DNA from: Candidatus Saelkia tenebricola
Lineage (GTDB): Bacteria > Omnitrophota > Gorgyraeia > Kaelpiales > Kaelpiaceae
NCBI GenBank assembly: GCA_030765145.1
Contig: JAVCDA010000003.1
Location: 1-42,425, forward strand
Direction: 5' to 3'
Length of the DNA: 42,425 bases
Each line of letters opens with the position of its first letter. The first letter of the stretch is position 1. Shown in pieces: positions 7,683 to 16,226 of this stretch. The position numbers and the translations under genes are program-made. The notes under the pieces were generated by a model, which was not told the origin of the DNA, ran no database searches, and worked only from the letters and a program-made list of their open reading frames with translations.

Positions 7683-10139
7683 ATGGTAGATTATCAACCT
7701 AAAGATTTTGAGTCCAAATGGCAAGAATATTGGCAAGAAAAAGGTCTTTTTACAATAGATGTAGAGGATAAAACAAAGCCGAAATATTATTGTTTGGTTA
7801 TGTTTCCTTATCCGTCGAGTGAGCTTCATGTAGGGCATGCCCGTAATTATGTTATTGGGGATGCTGTGGCACGGTATAAAGCAATGAGAGGGTTTTATGT
7901 GTTGGCACCTATGGGCTGGGATGCATTTGGATTACCGGCAGAAAATCAAGCTATTAAAAACAAAATACATCCTAAGACCTGGACGCTCAAAAACATAGAG
8001 CGTATAACAGATCAGCTTAAATCATGGGGGATAGGTTATGACTGGGATAAAGAGGTTACCTCCTGTGAGCCTGATTACTATAAATGGACTCAATGGATAT
8101 TTTTGAAATTATATGAAGCTGGACTTGCTTATAAAAAATATGCTCCGGTTAATTTCTGTTCATCTTGTAAAACGGTTCTTGCGAATGAACAGGTTATAGA
8201 AGGATGTTGTGAGAGATGTTCAACTGAAGTTGAAGAGAAAAAAATGGAGCAGTGGTTTTTAAAAATCACCGATTATACAGAGCATTTGCTTTGTGATTTG
8301 GATTTGCTTACTGACTGGCCTCAGAAAGTAAAAATTATGCAGGAGAATTGGATTGGTAAGTCTTTGGGGGTTGAGATAGATTTTCCGATTATAGATTCCG
8401 ATAAAAAAATTAGTTGTTTTACAACAAGAGTGGATACGATATTTGGTGCAACATATGTTGTTTTGGCTCCCGAACATACTTTGATAAAAGAATGGATTGA
8501 GAATGACAGTGTTTCACCTGAAGTTGTCGAGTTTGTTAAAAATATGAAAAGGCATGCTGTTAAAACACAGGATTTGGCAGAATTGGAGAAAGAGGGAGTT
8601 TTTACAGGAAAGTATGCCATAAATCCTATGACAGATGAGAAAATACCGATTTATACAGCGAATTATGTCCTTATCTCTTATGGAACAGGTTCTGTTATGG
8701 CAGTTCCGACTCATGATGAGAGAGACTTTGAGTTTGCTAAAAAATATGATTTACCTATGCGTGTAGTAATAGATACCTCTGAGGTTCCGATTAAACTAAA
8801 TGAAATGAAAGGGGCCTATGAAGGTGAAGGTATATTAGTCAATTCCGGAGAATTTAACGGTCTGAAATCAGAGGATGCAAAAGATGAAATTGCTCGATAT
8901 ATGGAAGAACATAATATTGGTAGGTCTGGAGTTCAGTACAAATTAAGGGATTGGCTTATATCGCGTCAGCGTTATTGGGGTGCTCCTATTCCCATAATTT
9001 ATTGTGATCAATGCGGGACATTGCCCGTAGCAGAAAAAGATTTGCCGGTAATTCTGCCGGAAGATGTTGAATTTAAGCCTACGGGGGATTCACCTTTAAA
9101 ATATTGTGAAGATTTTGTTAACACGAAATGTCCTAAATGTGGGGGGGCAGCTAAGCGGGAAGTTGATACTATGGATACATTTGTTGACTCCAGTTGGTAT
9201 TATTTGCGCTACATTACGCCTCGTAATAAAAAAGAAGCATTTGATACAAAACTTGTAAACAAATGGCTTCCGGTTGACCAGTATATCGGTGGAATTGAAC
9301 ATGCGACCATGCATCTTATCTATGCCAGGTTTATTACAAAGGCATTATTTAATTTGAAGTTAATTGATTTTAAAGAGCCTTTTGCAAAGCTTTTTACTCA
9401 AGGTATGATTATAAAAGACGGTGTTAAAATGTCAAAGTCAAAAGGGAATGTCGTTGCTCCTGATGCATTGATTGAAAAGTACGGTGTTGATACTATGCGA
9501 CTTTATATTTTGTTTATGGGACCGCCTGAGAAAGATGCCGAGTGGTCTGATAGGGGAGTTGAGGGTGCATTTAGATTTCTCAACAGGTTCTGGAGACTAT
9601 ATGATACTTTTCAAACTTATTCAGCTCAAGAAATAAATAATACGCGTGAGGCGGAGTTAAATAGAATATTTAATTTAACAATTAAGAAGGTGACGATTGA
9701 TATGGAAGGGGGGTTTAAGTTTAACACGGCAATAAGTTTTATTATGGAGCTCCTCAATCAGTTGCAGTCTGATGTTGCACAGTGTTGTGTTAGTAAAAAG
9801 CTTTTGAGCAAAATATTAGAGGCGCTTTTAGTCTTAATATATCCTTTTGCTCCTCATATATCTGAGGAATTATGGCAAAAGATGGGTAAAACATCTTCAG
9901 TTCTGGAAAACTCGCTATGGCCGGAGTGTGACGAAAGTGCATTGATTCAGGAGACGATAGAGATGCCTGTTCAGATTAACGGGAAACTACGCGGGAAGGT
10001 AGAAGTGGCAAATGAGGCTGATGAGGAAGAGATAAGAGAGATTGTTTTAAGTAACGATAAGGTCAAGGTTTTTATTCAGGATAAGCTAATACGTAAATTT
10101 ATTGTAGTTAAAAAAAGAGTGGTAAACATAGTGATTTGA
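7683..10139 (+). CDS. leuS: Leucyl-tRNA synthetase
   Basis: Charges tRNA-Leu. This class I synthetase shows the HIGH-box variant HVGH at residues 49-52 (PYPSSELHVGHARNY) and KMSKS at about 582-586. Two zinc-type cysteine pairs are visible (CSSC with CERC near 160-180; CDQC with CPKC near 445-490). The CP1 editing domain includes the GTGSVMAVPTHDERDFEFA segment. Length 818 aa is normal for bacterial LeuRS. The start at 7683 has a good Shine-Dalgarno (ggggagga). The stop overlaps the TTG start proposed for comEA. Confidence 0.98.
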   Translation: MVDYQPKDFESKWQEYWQEKGLFTIDVEDKTKPKYYCLVMFPYPSSELHVGHARNYVIGDAVARYKAMRGFYVLAPMGWDAFGLPAENQAIKNKIHPKTWTLKNIERITDQLKSWGIGYDWDKEVTSCEPDYYKWTQWIFLKLYEAGLAYKKYAPVNFCSSCKTVLANEQVIEGCCERCSTEVEEKKMEQWFLKITDYTEHLLCDLDLLTDWPQKVKIMQENWIGKSLGVEIDFPIIDSDKKISCFTTRVDTIFGATYVVLAPEHTLIKEWIENDSVSPEVVEFVKNMKRHAVKTQDLAELEKEGVFTGKYAINPMTDEKIPIYTANYVLISYGTGSVMAVPTHDERDFEFAKKYDLPMRVVIDTSEVPIKLNEMKGAYEGEGILVNSGEFNGLKSEDAKDEIARYMEEHNIGRSGVQYKLRDWLISRQRYWGAPIPIIYCDQCGTLPVAEKDLPVILPEDVEFKPTGDSPLKYCEDFVNTKCPKCGGAAKREVDTMDTFVDSSWYYLRYITPRNKKEAFDTKLVNKWLPVDQYIGGIEHATMHLIYARFITKALFNLKLIDFKEPFAKLFTQGMIIKDGVKMSKSKGNVVAPDALIEKYGVDTMRLYILFMGPPEKDAEWSDRGVEGAFRFLNRFWRLYDTFQTYSAQEINNTREAELNRIFNLTIKKVTIDMEGGFKFNTAISFIMELLNQLQSDVAQCCVSKKLLSKILEALLVLIYPFAPHISEELWQKMGKTSSVLENSLWPECDESALIQETIEMPVQINGKLRGKVEVANEADEEEIREIVLSNDKVKVFIQDKLIRKFIVVKKRVVNIVI

Positions 10140-10471
10140 AGCTAAGTTTTACAAAAGAAGAGAAATATTTGGTGCTTTTCTTAAGTTTTTGTTTTTTAGG
10201 TTTTCTATTGGTTAAATTTACCGGTGTTGAAAGTCTTAGATATTCTTTTGTCTCTAGTAGGTATAAAGCAATGGTTGTATTCCCTTTGGATCTAAATTCT
10301 GCTTCATATGCCGAACTTATTCAAGTTCCAGGTATAGGTGGTGTTTATGCCGAGCGTATAATACAATATAGGTATGAAAAGGATGGTTTTAGTGATTTAA
10401 AGGAGCTTATTAATGTTAAAGGGATAGGGGATAAGAAATTTAAAAAGCTATTACCTTATTTTAAAATTTAA
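10136..10471 (+). CDS. comEA: ComEA-like helix-hairpin-helix DNA-binding protein
   Basis: An inner-membrane-anchored DNA receptor of natural transformation is likely. Residues about 11-28 form one membrane segment, and residues about 50-111 carry two helix-hairpin-helix units (LIQVPGIGGVYAERII and LINVKGIGDKKFKKLL) preceded by LDLNSAS, the hallmark of ComEA C-termini. Length 111 aa is short for Gram-positive ComEA but normal for minimal versions. The TTG start at 10136 overlaps the leuS stop. comEC follows immediately. A generic HhH protein is the alternative, but the comEC neighbour argues for competence. Confidence 0.82.
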   Translation: MKLSFTKEEKYLVLFLSFCFLGFLLVKFTGVESLRYSFVSSRYKAMVVFPLDLNSASYAELIQVPGIGGVYAERIIQYRYEKDGFSDLKELINVKGIGDKKFKKLLPYFKI

Positions 10472-11899
10472 ATGAGACCTTTTTCCTGGAATCTTTTTGG
10501 TTTATTTATAGCATATATCGTAGGGATTCTGATTTCAAAATCCGGGGTGATATCTATTTTACCGGTTATTATTTTATGTGGTGCATTTCTCTTATTAAGC
10601 ATAGTGTTGACGAATAAAAAAGTAATTTCTGTGTTTTTGATTTTATTGGCGGTTTTACTTGGGTTTTTAAATTTTGAATTAGATAAATCTAAAATAAAAG
10701 CATTAGAAGAATTATCTGATTATCGCAATGTTGAATTAAAAGGATTGGTTTCTTCAATTCCTGATAAGAAGGATGAACTGTTAAAATTTTCTCTACATCT
10801 GACTGGTATGGATAATGAAGATTTGGATGCAAATCTTCATCTCAATGCATATAGTGGTTATACTACCAGCATAGAACCCGGGGACGATTTAGTTTTAAAG
10901 GGTGATTTTCGAAAGATTAGAAACGAAGTCATTTTTTTGGTTAAAAGTTATGAAATAATTTCCCAAAAATTTTCTTTTAAGAGATATATTTACAGGATAA
11001 AGAAATATGCATTAGATAAAGTGGATAAACTTTATCCCGATGAGTATGCTTTTTTTGTCAAAGCAACTATTTTAGGCCAAACAGGTAAATCTATTCAAAA
11101 TATACGTGGTAAATTTCAGGAGTTGGGTTTGGCCCATATACTTGCAATAAGCGGTTTGCATGTGGGGTTGGTGTTCTTTTTCTTTTTGTTTCTGCTTAAA
11201 AGTTTATATATTCGCGGTCGCATAAGAGGTTGCATGCTTGCGGTTATTATGCTGGGATATATGCTTATAACAGGAGCCCGCCCCCCGGTTGTAAGGGCAA
11301 CTGTTATGGCTCTTGTTTATATCTATTTCTGGTTTTTCTATACAAAAGTTAATCCATTCAATGTGTTGATATTTACCGCATTTTTAATGTCACTTATTAA
11401 TCCAGAAACTATTTTTCAAGCCAGTTTCTTACTCTCATTTTCTGCGATGTTGGGCATATTTATGATGTTGTATTTGTTTACAAACAAAGGCAATAAACTG
11501 TTTAATTATTTTAAAGTGGCTCTTGGTGCATGGTTGTTTGTTGCCCCTTTAAGCTGGTTTTATTTTAAGGGTATCGCTTTATTTGGATTGCTATTTAATA
11601 TTGTGTTTCTTCCTGTGTTCTCATTTTTAATAGCTTGTGTTTTCTCATCAATTGTAGCATCATTCGTATCTGCTACAGTTGCTATATTTTTTGCCCACGC
11701 ATCATATCCTTTTTTTTATATTTTGTTTAAGGTGTTAGATAACATCTCAAAGATAAGATTTTGCTTTTTAAAACTCCCTCCAGTATCTATATGGGTAGTG
11801 GTGTTAATTTATATTGTTTTAACTACGATTATTTTTATAGTTCGTGATATAATTAGAAAAAAGCAAAAGATTTATACTGATTCACAGGATGTTCCATAA
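10472..11899 (+). CDS. comEC: ComEC/Rec2 DNA-uptake channel, lacking the C-terminal nuclease domain
   Basis: A polytopic membrane protein expected to pass single-stranded DNA into the cytoplasm. The N-terminal DUF4131-like region (about 1-165) includes an OB-like soluble segment between membrane helices. The Competence domain follows with the motif LGLAHILAISGLHVGLVFF (about residues 213-231) and the GARPPVVRATVMAL motif. About ten hydrophobic helices are visible. At 475 aa it ends after the Competence domain, so the metallo-beta-lactamase-like domain present in longer ComEC proteins is absent. It starts one base after the comEA stop. Confidence 0.88.
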   Translation: MRPFSWNLFGLFIAYIVGILISKSGVISILPVIILCGAFLLLSIVLTNKKVISVFLILLAVLLGFLNFELDKSKIKALEELSDYRNVELKGLVSSIPDKKDELLKFSLHLTGMDNEDLDANLHLNAYSGYTTSIEPGDDLVLKGDFRKIRNEVIFLVKSYEIISQKFSFKRYIYRIKKYALDKVDKLYPDEYAFFVKATILGQTGKSIQNIRGKFQELGLAHILAISGLHVGLVFFFFLFLLKSLYIRGRIRGCMLAVIMLGYMLITGARPPVVRATVMALVYIYFWFFYTKVNPFNVLIFTAFLMSLINPETIFQASFLLSFSAMLGIFMMLYLFTNKGNKLFNYFKVALGAWLFVAPLSWFYFKGIALFGLLFNIVFLPVFSFLIACVFSSIVASFVSATVAIFFAHASYPFFYILFKVLDNISKIRFCFLKLPPVSIWVVVLIYIVLTTIIFIVRDIIRKKQKIYTDSQDVP

Positions 11900-11975
11900 A
11901 TCATGTGCTCATTATTTGTACGAATGACTTAGTTTCATCCCTGATAAGGGGATTCTTTAAATCGTGTGCTCGTTA
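11898..11975 (+). repeat. Pair of 17-bp near-identical direct repeats upstream of tatA
   Basis: The copies are at 11898-11914 and 11959-11975, 61 bases apart start to start, and differ at two positions (A/G at repeat positions 6 and 14). The first copy overlaps the comEC stop and the second directly abuts the tatA Shine-Dalgarno. They could be protein-binding sites or the trace of a small duplication. No -35/-10 pair is obvious between them. Confidence 0.5.
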
Positions 11976-11986
11976 GGAGGTGTGTG

Positions 11987-12154
11987 ATGTTTAGAGTCGG
12001 AATGAGTGAGATTTTAGTTCTACTTTTGATTGTACTGCTTCTTTTTGGTGCCAAAAGACTACCTGAAATTGGAAAAGCATTAGGAAAAACGCTTAAAGAG
12101 TTTAGAAAGGTTACCAAAAACTTAGATGAAGAAGATGATTCTCAAAGTAGTTGA
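11987..12154 (+). CDS. tatA: Twin-arginine translocase subunit TatA
   Basis: A 55-residue pore-forming component of the Tat pathway for folded proteins. A single N-terminal membrane helix ([15 protein letters not shown]) is followed by the conserved [15 protein letters not shown] amphipathic helix and an acidic tail. The ATG at 11987 is preferred because TAGGAGGTG lies just upstream; the reading frame stays open a little further 5' but without better signals. tatC follows after 3 bases. No tatB is present here, so this is a minimal TatAC system. Confidence 0.93.
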   Translation: MFRVGMSEILVLLLIVLLLFGAKRLPEIGKALGKTLKEFRKVTKNLDEEDDSQSS

Positions 12155-12157
12155 TAA

Positions 12158-12877
12158 ATGTCATCTAAGTTTACAGTCTCAAATCATTTAGAGGAATTAC
12201 GGAAAAGAGTAATTCTTATCCTCATTTTTTATATTATTTCTGTTGGGGCAGCTTATTTTTTTGTAGATGAGGTTTTAAGTTTTTTACAAAGACCGATAGG
12301 CAGGCTCATCTTCATTATGCCTTTTGAACTTTTTATAACTCGAATAAAACTTTCTTTGTTTATGGGGTTTTTATTGTTGTTTCCGTTTATCATGTTGCAG
12401 GTGCGTTTGTATGTTTTACCAGCTCTAGATAAGCAATCTAGGGCATTGTTGGGTTTGTTGCTTTTATGTTCAATAATTCTTTTTTATTCAGGAATTATAA
12501 TAGCATATACACTATTCTTGCCGTCTGTTTTGAGGGTTCTTTTAATGTTTGCAACAAATGAATTAGTTGCAATGATTACTGTAAGTCGTTATGTATCATT
12601 TATTTCTGTTTTTTTACTCTGCTTTGGTTTTATATCATTAATACCTATAGGGGTTTTGTTTGTCACTAAATCAGGTCTGGTTGAGATGAAATTCTTAAAA
12701 TCTCAGAGAAAATATATCTGGTTATTTAGCTTTATTATTGCAGCAATTTTGAGCCCACCGGATGCCATTACACAGATTTTAGTTGCAGTACCTGTGATAT
12801 GTCTTTTTGAATTAAGTATTTTAATTTCCGGAATTTCCAGATATAATAAAAAAATAAATTTAAATAGTGAGGTGTAA
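12158..12877 (+). CDS. tatC: Sec-independent translocase protein TatC
   Basis: The substrate receptor of the Tat system, which recognises twin-arginine signal peptides. The N-terminus NHLEELRKRVI matches the TatC cytoplasmic signature (HLxELRxR). Six hydrophobic helices follow over 239 aa, with the conserved AAILSPPDAITQ segment before the last ones. Directly downstream of tatA, start to stop spacing 3 bases. The small membrane protein that follows uses the GAGGTG at the tatC 3' end as its ribosome binding site. Confidence 0.95.
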   Translation: MSSKFTVSNHLEELRKRVILILIFYIISVGAAYFFVDEVLSFLQRPIGRLIFIMPFELFITRIKLSLFMGFLLLFPFIMLQVRLYVLPALDKQSRALLGLLLLCSIILFYSGIIIAYTLFLPSVLRVLLMFATNELVAMITVSRYVSFISVFLLCFGFISLIPIGVLFVTKSGLVEMKFLKSQRKYIWLFSFIIAAILSPPDAITQILVAVPVICLFELSILISGISRYNKKINLNSEV

Positions 12878-12878
12878 G

Positions 12879-13064
12879 ATGACTTTGGCACTGGTTTTAA
12901 TAGTTTCGGGTATATTGATAGCAATTTATCCAGAAATACTTGCTTTGATAGTTTCATTTTTGCTTATATTAGTAGGTTTGAGCATTCTTTTTATAAGATA
13001 TCATATGAAAAGAATGCATAATGATTGGCAGAATCCTTATGCAAATTTCTTTACAAGGTATTAA
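12879..13064 (+). CDS. Small two-helix membrane protein, DUF3096-like
   Basis: A 61-residue protein with two hydrophobic helices (about 2-20 and 22-42) linked by YPEILA, then a basic cytoplasmic tail. The pattern GILIAIYPEILALIVSFLLILVGL resembles the DUF3096 family, whose function is unknown. The ATG at 12879 has GAGGTG upstream, overlapping the last tatC codons. Position in the tat operon suggests it is translated along with TatC, but a role in translocation is not shown by the sequence. Confidence 0.65.
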   Translation: MTLALVLIVSGILIAIYPEILALIVSFLLILVGLSILFIRYHMKRMHNDWQNPYANFFTRY

Positions 13065-13066
13065 GA

Positions 13067-13498
13067 GTGGTATACGAAGATAGAGAATCCTCAGAAATAG
13101 AAGAAAAAGCATTAGAAGCAATCGGTGTCTCGCGAGAACCTTCGGCAATTGATTCATCTATTCTTGTAACTTTTCCTTATCAATATCCCCACAGAAGGAT
13201 AGAAGTTATCCATGAGTGTGAAGAGTTTAGCTGTCTCTGTCCATTCTCATCTTTGCCTGATTTTGCTAAAATTACAATTCGCTATGTTCCTGATAAGAAC
13301 TGCGTAGAATTGAAGTCTTTTAAATATTATTTATTTGCTTACCGGCAGGTAAAAATATTTCACGAGCATGTTGTAAATAAAATATTGGAAGATCTGGTTA
13401 AAATTTTAGATCCTGTAGAAATGGAAATATTTGGTGAGTTCAATATTAGGGGTGGAATACTTACTAAAGCAGATGCCAAATACCACAAATCACCGTAA
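13067..13498 (+). CDS. queF: NADPH-dependent 7-cyano-7-deazaguanine reductase QueF
   Basis: Reduces preQ0 to preQ1 in queuosine biosynthesis. The short, single-domain (type I) form: the catalytic cysteine is C58 in EEFSCLCPFSSLPDFA, with the paired Asp at 65, and the NADPH-binding segment VELKSFKYYLFAYR follows. FNIRGGIL near the end corresponds to the family FxRGG motif. I chose the GTG at 13067 (144 aa) because it avoids overlap with the previous gene and has AAGG 8 bases upstream; the frame is open further 5' to a TTG at 13025. No other queuosine gene is in the window. Confidence 0.92.
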   Translation: MVYEDRESSEIEEKALEAIGVSREPSAIDSSILVTFPYQYPHRRIEVIHECEEFSCLCPFSSLPDFAKITIRYVPDKNCVELKSFKYYLFAYRQVKIFHEHVVNKILEDLVKILDPVEMEIFGEFNIRGGILTKADAKYHKSP

Positions 13499-13538
13499 GT
13501 CGGTTGATGAAATCACAAGGTTTTTAGTATTTTAAGTC

Positions 13539-14627
13539 ATGAAAAAACTTTTTATTGCCGCAACTTCTCAAAATGATGGGAAAACAACCATCGCTTTAGG
13601 CTTAATTCTCAATTTGCGCAAGTATTTTTCTAACATAGGTTTTATAAAACCTATTGGGCAGAGATACTTGCTAGAAGAAGGATTTAAAGTCGATGAAGAT
13701 TCTGTTCTAATGGAAAAAGTTTGTAATTTTTCTGTTCCCTTGAATTTTTCAAATCCTATTGCTGTTGAAAGGGGGTTTACAGAAAAATATATCAAGGAGC
13801 CTCATCCGGATGTTATTACATCCCAGATATTGGACTCTTTTGAGAGAATTAGTGCGTCATCTGATTTGGTTATTATTGAAGGAACAGGACATGCCGGGGT
13901 TGGCTCTGTATTTGATCATTCTAATGCCAAAGTTGCCAAACTTTTAGATGCTAAAGTCCTTATGATTTCTTCCGGAGGAATAGGTAGACCTATTGATGAA
14001 GTTGCGATAAACAAATCCTTGTTTGATAAAGAAGGGGCGGAAATGTTGGGAGTAATAGTAAACAAGGTATTAAAGAAAAAGTACGATAAAATTGCAGAGC
14101 TTGTAAGTCTGGGGTTGAAAAGATTGGGGATAGAGGAATTAGGTACTATTCCATATAATCCTGTGCTTTCCGCTCCGACTGTTGGACAACTTAAAGAAGA
14201 GATGAATTTGACATATATTACGGGGAAGGAGAAAAAAAATAATGTTATAGAAAAAGTAATTGTCGGTGCCATGGAGCCTGAGGATGCGTTCAGGTATATT
14301 GAAAGAAATACATTAGTAATTACTCCGGGGGATAGGGAAGATATTATTTTAACGGCAATTGAGTCTTCTGTTATTCCCGATACTAATAACTATAGCATTG
14401 CAGCTGTTCTTCTTACGGGAGGAATGATGCCTAGTAAAAAGAGCTTAGAAATGATGAAGAAAGTAAGAATACCATTTCTAATGGCAAAGGAAGACACGTA
14501 TACGGTAGCGTCTACTATTTACAATTTAAATATCAAATTGAGAGCAGCAGACAGTGAAAAAATAGATTTGGTAAAAGATATGGTAGCACAGTATGTAGAT
14601 ATGGATCGGATTTTGGCATATGTATAA
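13539..14627 (+). CDS. BioD-like ATPase with C-terminal DRTGG domain
   Basis: The N-terminal half is a BioD/CobQ-like P-loop ATPase domain (TSQNDGKTTIA at about residues 9-19; VIIEGTGHAGVGSVF as the downstream active-site segment). The C-terminal third (about 235-355) reads as a DRTGG domain, with LVITPGDREDIILTAI and IAAVLLTGG. This architecture is annotated as the N-terminal part of long phosphotransacetylases, but the PTA catalytic domain is absent, so acetyl transfer is not expected. DRTGG domains are thought to be ligand-sensing. It overlaps rex by 8 bases, suggesting a redox or acetyl-CoA-related sensing role. Start ATG at 13539 has only a weak ribosome binding site. Confidence 0.8.
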   Translation: MKKLFIAATSQNDGKTTIALGLILNLRKYFSNIGFIKPIGQRYLLEEGFKVDEDSVLMEKVCNFSVPLNFSNPIAVERGFTEKYIKEPHPDVITSQILDSFERISASSDLVIIEGTGHAGVGSVFDHSNAKVAKLLDAKVLMISSGGIGRPIDEVAINKSLFDKEGAEMLGVIVNKVLKKKYDKIAELVSLGLKRLGIEELGTIPYNPVLSAPTVGQLKEEMNLTYITGKEKKNNVIEKVIVGAMEPEDAFRYIERNTLVITPGDREDIILTAIESSVIPDTNNYSIAAVLLTGGMMPSKKSLEMMKKVRIPFLMAKEDTYTVASTIYNLNIKLRAADSEKIDLVKDMVAQYVDMDRILAYV

Positions 14628-15246
14628 AAATAAAATACCGAAGGCTTCTGTATATAGGTTAGCAATCTATTTAAGAGGTCTGGAGAAGTTAAAAATCAAT
14701 AAGAAAATCTATGTTTCTTCACCTGAGGTGGGAAAGTTTTGTGGGATCGATCCGGCTCAGGTAAGAAAAGATCTTAGCTATTTCGGGCAGTTTGGAGAAG
14801 TAGGTAAAGGTTATCATATAAAAAGCCTGGTTACTAACCTGAAAAAGATACTGAAACTACATCACAAAAAATGGAAGATGTCTTTAGCTGGTGTCGGGAA
14901 TTTGGGGGCGGCATTGCTTTCATATAAAGGTTTTGAAAATGTTGGTTTCATAATCCAAGTCGCGTTTGATAAGGATTGCAAGAAAATTGGCAGAGTTTTT
15001 TCAGGTGTTAAAATCTATGATTTTAAAAAAATGAAAGAAATAATCAGAAAAGAGAATATTAGGATAGGTATAATTGCAGTGCCTGCTGAATTTGCTCAGG
15101 AAGTTGCTGAAATAATGATTTCATCCGGTGTTAAATCTATCCTGAATTTTGCTCCTGTAATACTGAATTTGCCGTCTAAAATAATTGTAAGCAATGTAGA
15201 TCTTTCTAACGAATTGCTTTCTTTGCCTTATTTTATATCTAAATGA
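14620..15246 (+). CDS. rex: Redox-sensing transcriptional repressor Rex
   Basis: Senses the NADH/NAD+ ratio and represses fermentation or respiration genes when NADH is low. The N-terminal winged helix shows KIPKASVYRLAIYLRGL and the strongly conserved DPAQVRKDLSYFGQFGEVGKGY. A Rossmann domain follows with GVGNLGAALLSY (about 91-102), and the C-terminal domain-swap helix is present (VDLSNELLSLPYF). Length 208 aa is typical. It overlaps both neighbours, so it is in the same operon as the BioD-DRTGG protein, apbE and nnrE. Confidence 0.95.
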   Translation: MYKNKIPKASVYRLAIYLRGLEKLKINKKIYVSSPEVGKFCGIDPAQVRKDLSYFGQFGEVGKGYHIKSLVTNLKKILKLHHKKWKMSLAGVGNLGAALLSYKGFENVGFIIQVAFDKDCKKIGRVFSGVKIYDFKKMKEIIRKENIRIGIIAVPAEFAQEVAEIMISSGVKSILNFAPVILNLPSKIIVSNVDLSNELLSLPYFISK

Positions 15247-16226
15247 TAAAAAGAGTTTTGTTTTGCCTTTTATTTCTTTCCTGTAGTCATCAGCCTAAGG
15301 TTTCATTTCGTAAAGGAGAAGTTATGGGCACATCATTTATGATAAAAACTCTCAACAAAGATGATGTTTTGTTTGATGACGCGATAGAAGCGTTGAGGAA
15401 ATTAGAGGGGAAAATCAGCGATTATTTACCGGATAGTGAAATCTCGAGGATCAATATGATGGCGGGTATTGATTTTGTTCCTGTGTCTCAAGAAGTTTTA
15501 AATCTGATAGAGGTATCTCTTGCCATATCTAAGCAGAGTCAAGGAGTGTTTGATCCTACTTTAAGGCCGTTGCTAGAAACTTGGGGTTTTAAAGAAAATT
15601 TAAGAGAGTTTCCTTCTGAAGAAGAAATTAGCAGGGTTTTAAAATTAATAGGTTGGAATAAAGTGATTGTTGAAGATGATAAAATAAAGTTACTTGATGT
15701 GGGTATGAAGCTGGATTTGGGCGGAATTGCAAAAGGGTATGCAGTGGATAAAGTTATTGAAGTGCTTAAGGGAGCCGGTGTAGACAATGCAATAGTTGAG
15801 GTAGGAGGGGATATGTATTGTTTAGGAAGTGGGCTTGATTTTAAAGGATGGAGAATAGGTATCAGGGATCCGAGGTTTAATTCTGCTATTATTGGAAAGA
15901 TAACTGTTTCAGATAGAGGTATTGCTACGTCCGGTAATTACGAGAATTATTTTATGTATGAAGGTCGCAAGTTTTCGCATATCATTGATCCACGGAGAGG
16001 ATATCCTGTTCAAAATGTTATAGCGAGTGTTACAATCGTAAGTTCTGAATGCGTTACTTCAGATGCCTGGGCGACAGCTCTTTCTGTAGTGGGTTGGGAA
16101 GAGGCTCAGAGAATTGTTGAGTCCAACTTGGAATTGGAGGCTGTATTGATAAAAGAGTTCAAGGGAAGTATTGATGTTTGGGTATCTTCGGGGTTAAAGG
16201 AGAATATTGAGTATTATGAAAACTAA
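15243..16226 (+). CDS. apbE: FAD:protein FMN transferase ApbE, lipoprotein
   Basis: Attaches FMN covalently to a Thr/Ser of exported or membrane flavoproteins such as Rnf or Nqr subunits. A short signal peptide ends at a lipobox-like FLSC (Cys about 14), so it is probably a membrane-anchored periplasmic lipoprotein. Family motifs are clear: GTSFMIKT, DLGGIAKGYAVDKV (FAD and Mg binding), GGDMYCLG, and the HIIDPRRGYPV segment with the downstream SDAWATALS. Length 327 aa is normal. Co-operonic with rex, which fits control of redox-chain maturation. No flavinylated target is encoded in this window. Confidence 0.93.
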   Translation: MIKRVLFCLLFLSCSHQPKVSFRKGEVMGTSFMIKTLNKDDVLFDDAIEALRKLEGKISDYLPDSEISRINMMAGIDFVPVSQEVLNLIEVSLAISKQSQGVFDPTLRPLLETWGFKENLREFPSEEEISRVLKLIGWNKVIVEDDKIKLLDVGMKLDLGGIAKGYAVDKVIEVLKGAGVDNAIVEVGGDMYCLGSGLDFKGWRIGIRDPRFNSAIIGKITVSDRGIATSGNYENYFMYEGRKFSHIIDPRRGYPVQNVIASVTIVSSECVTSDAWATALSVVGWEEAQRIVESNLELEAVLIKEFKGSIDVWVSSGLKENIEYYEN

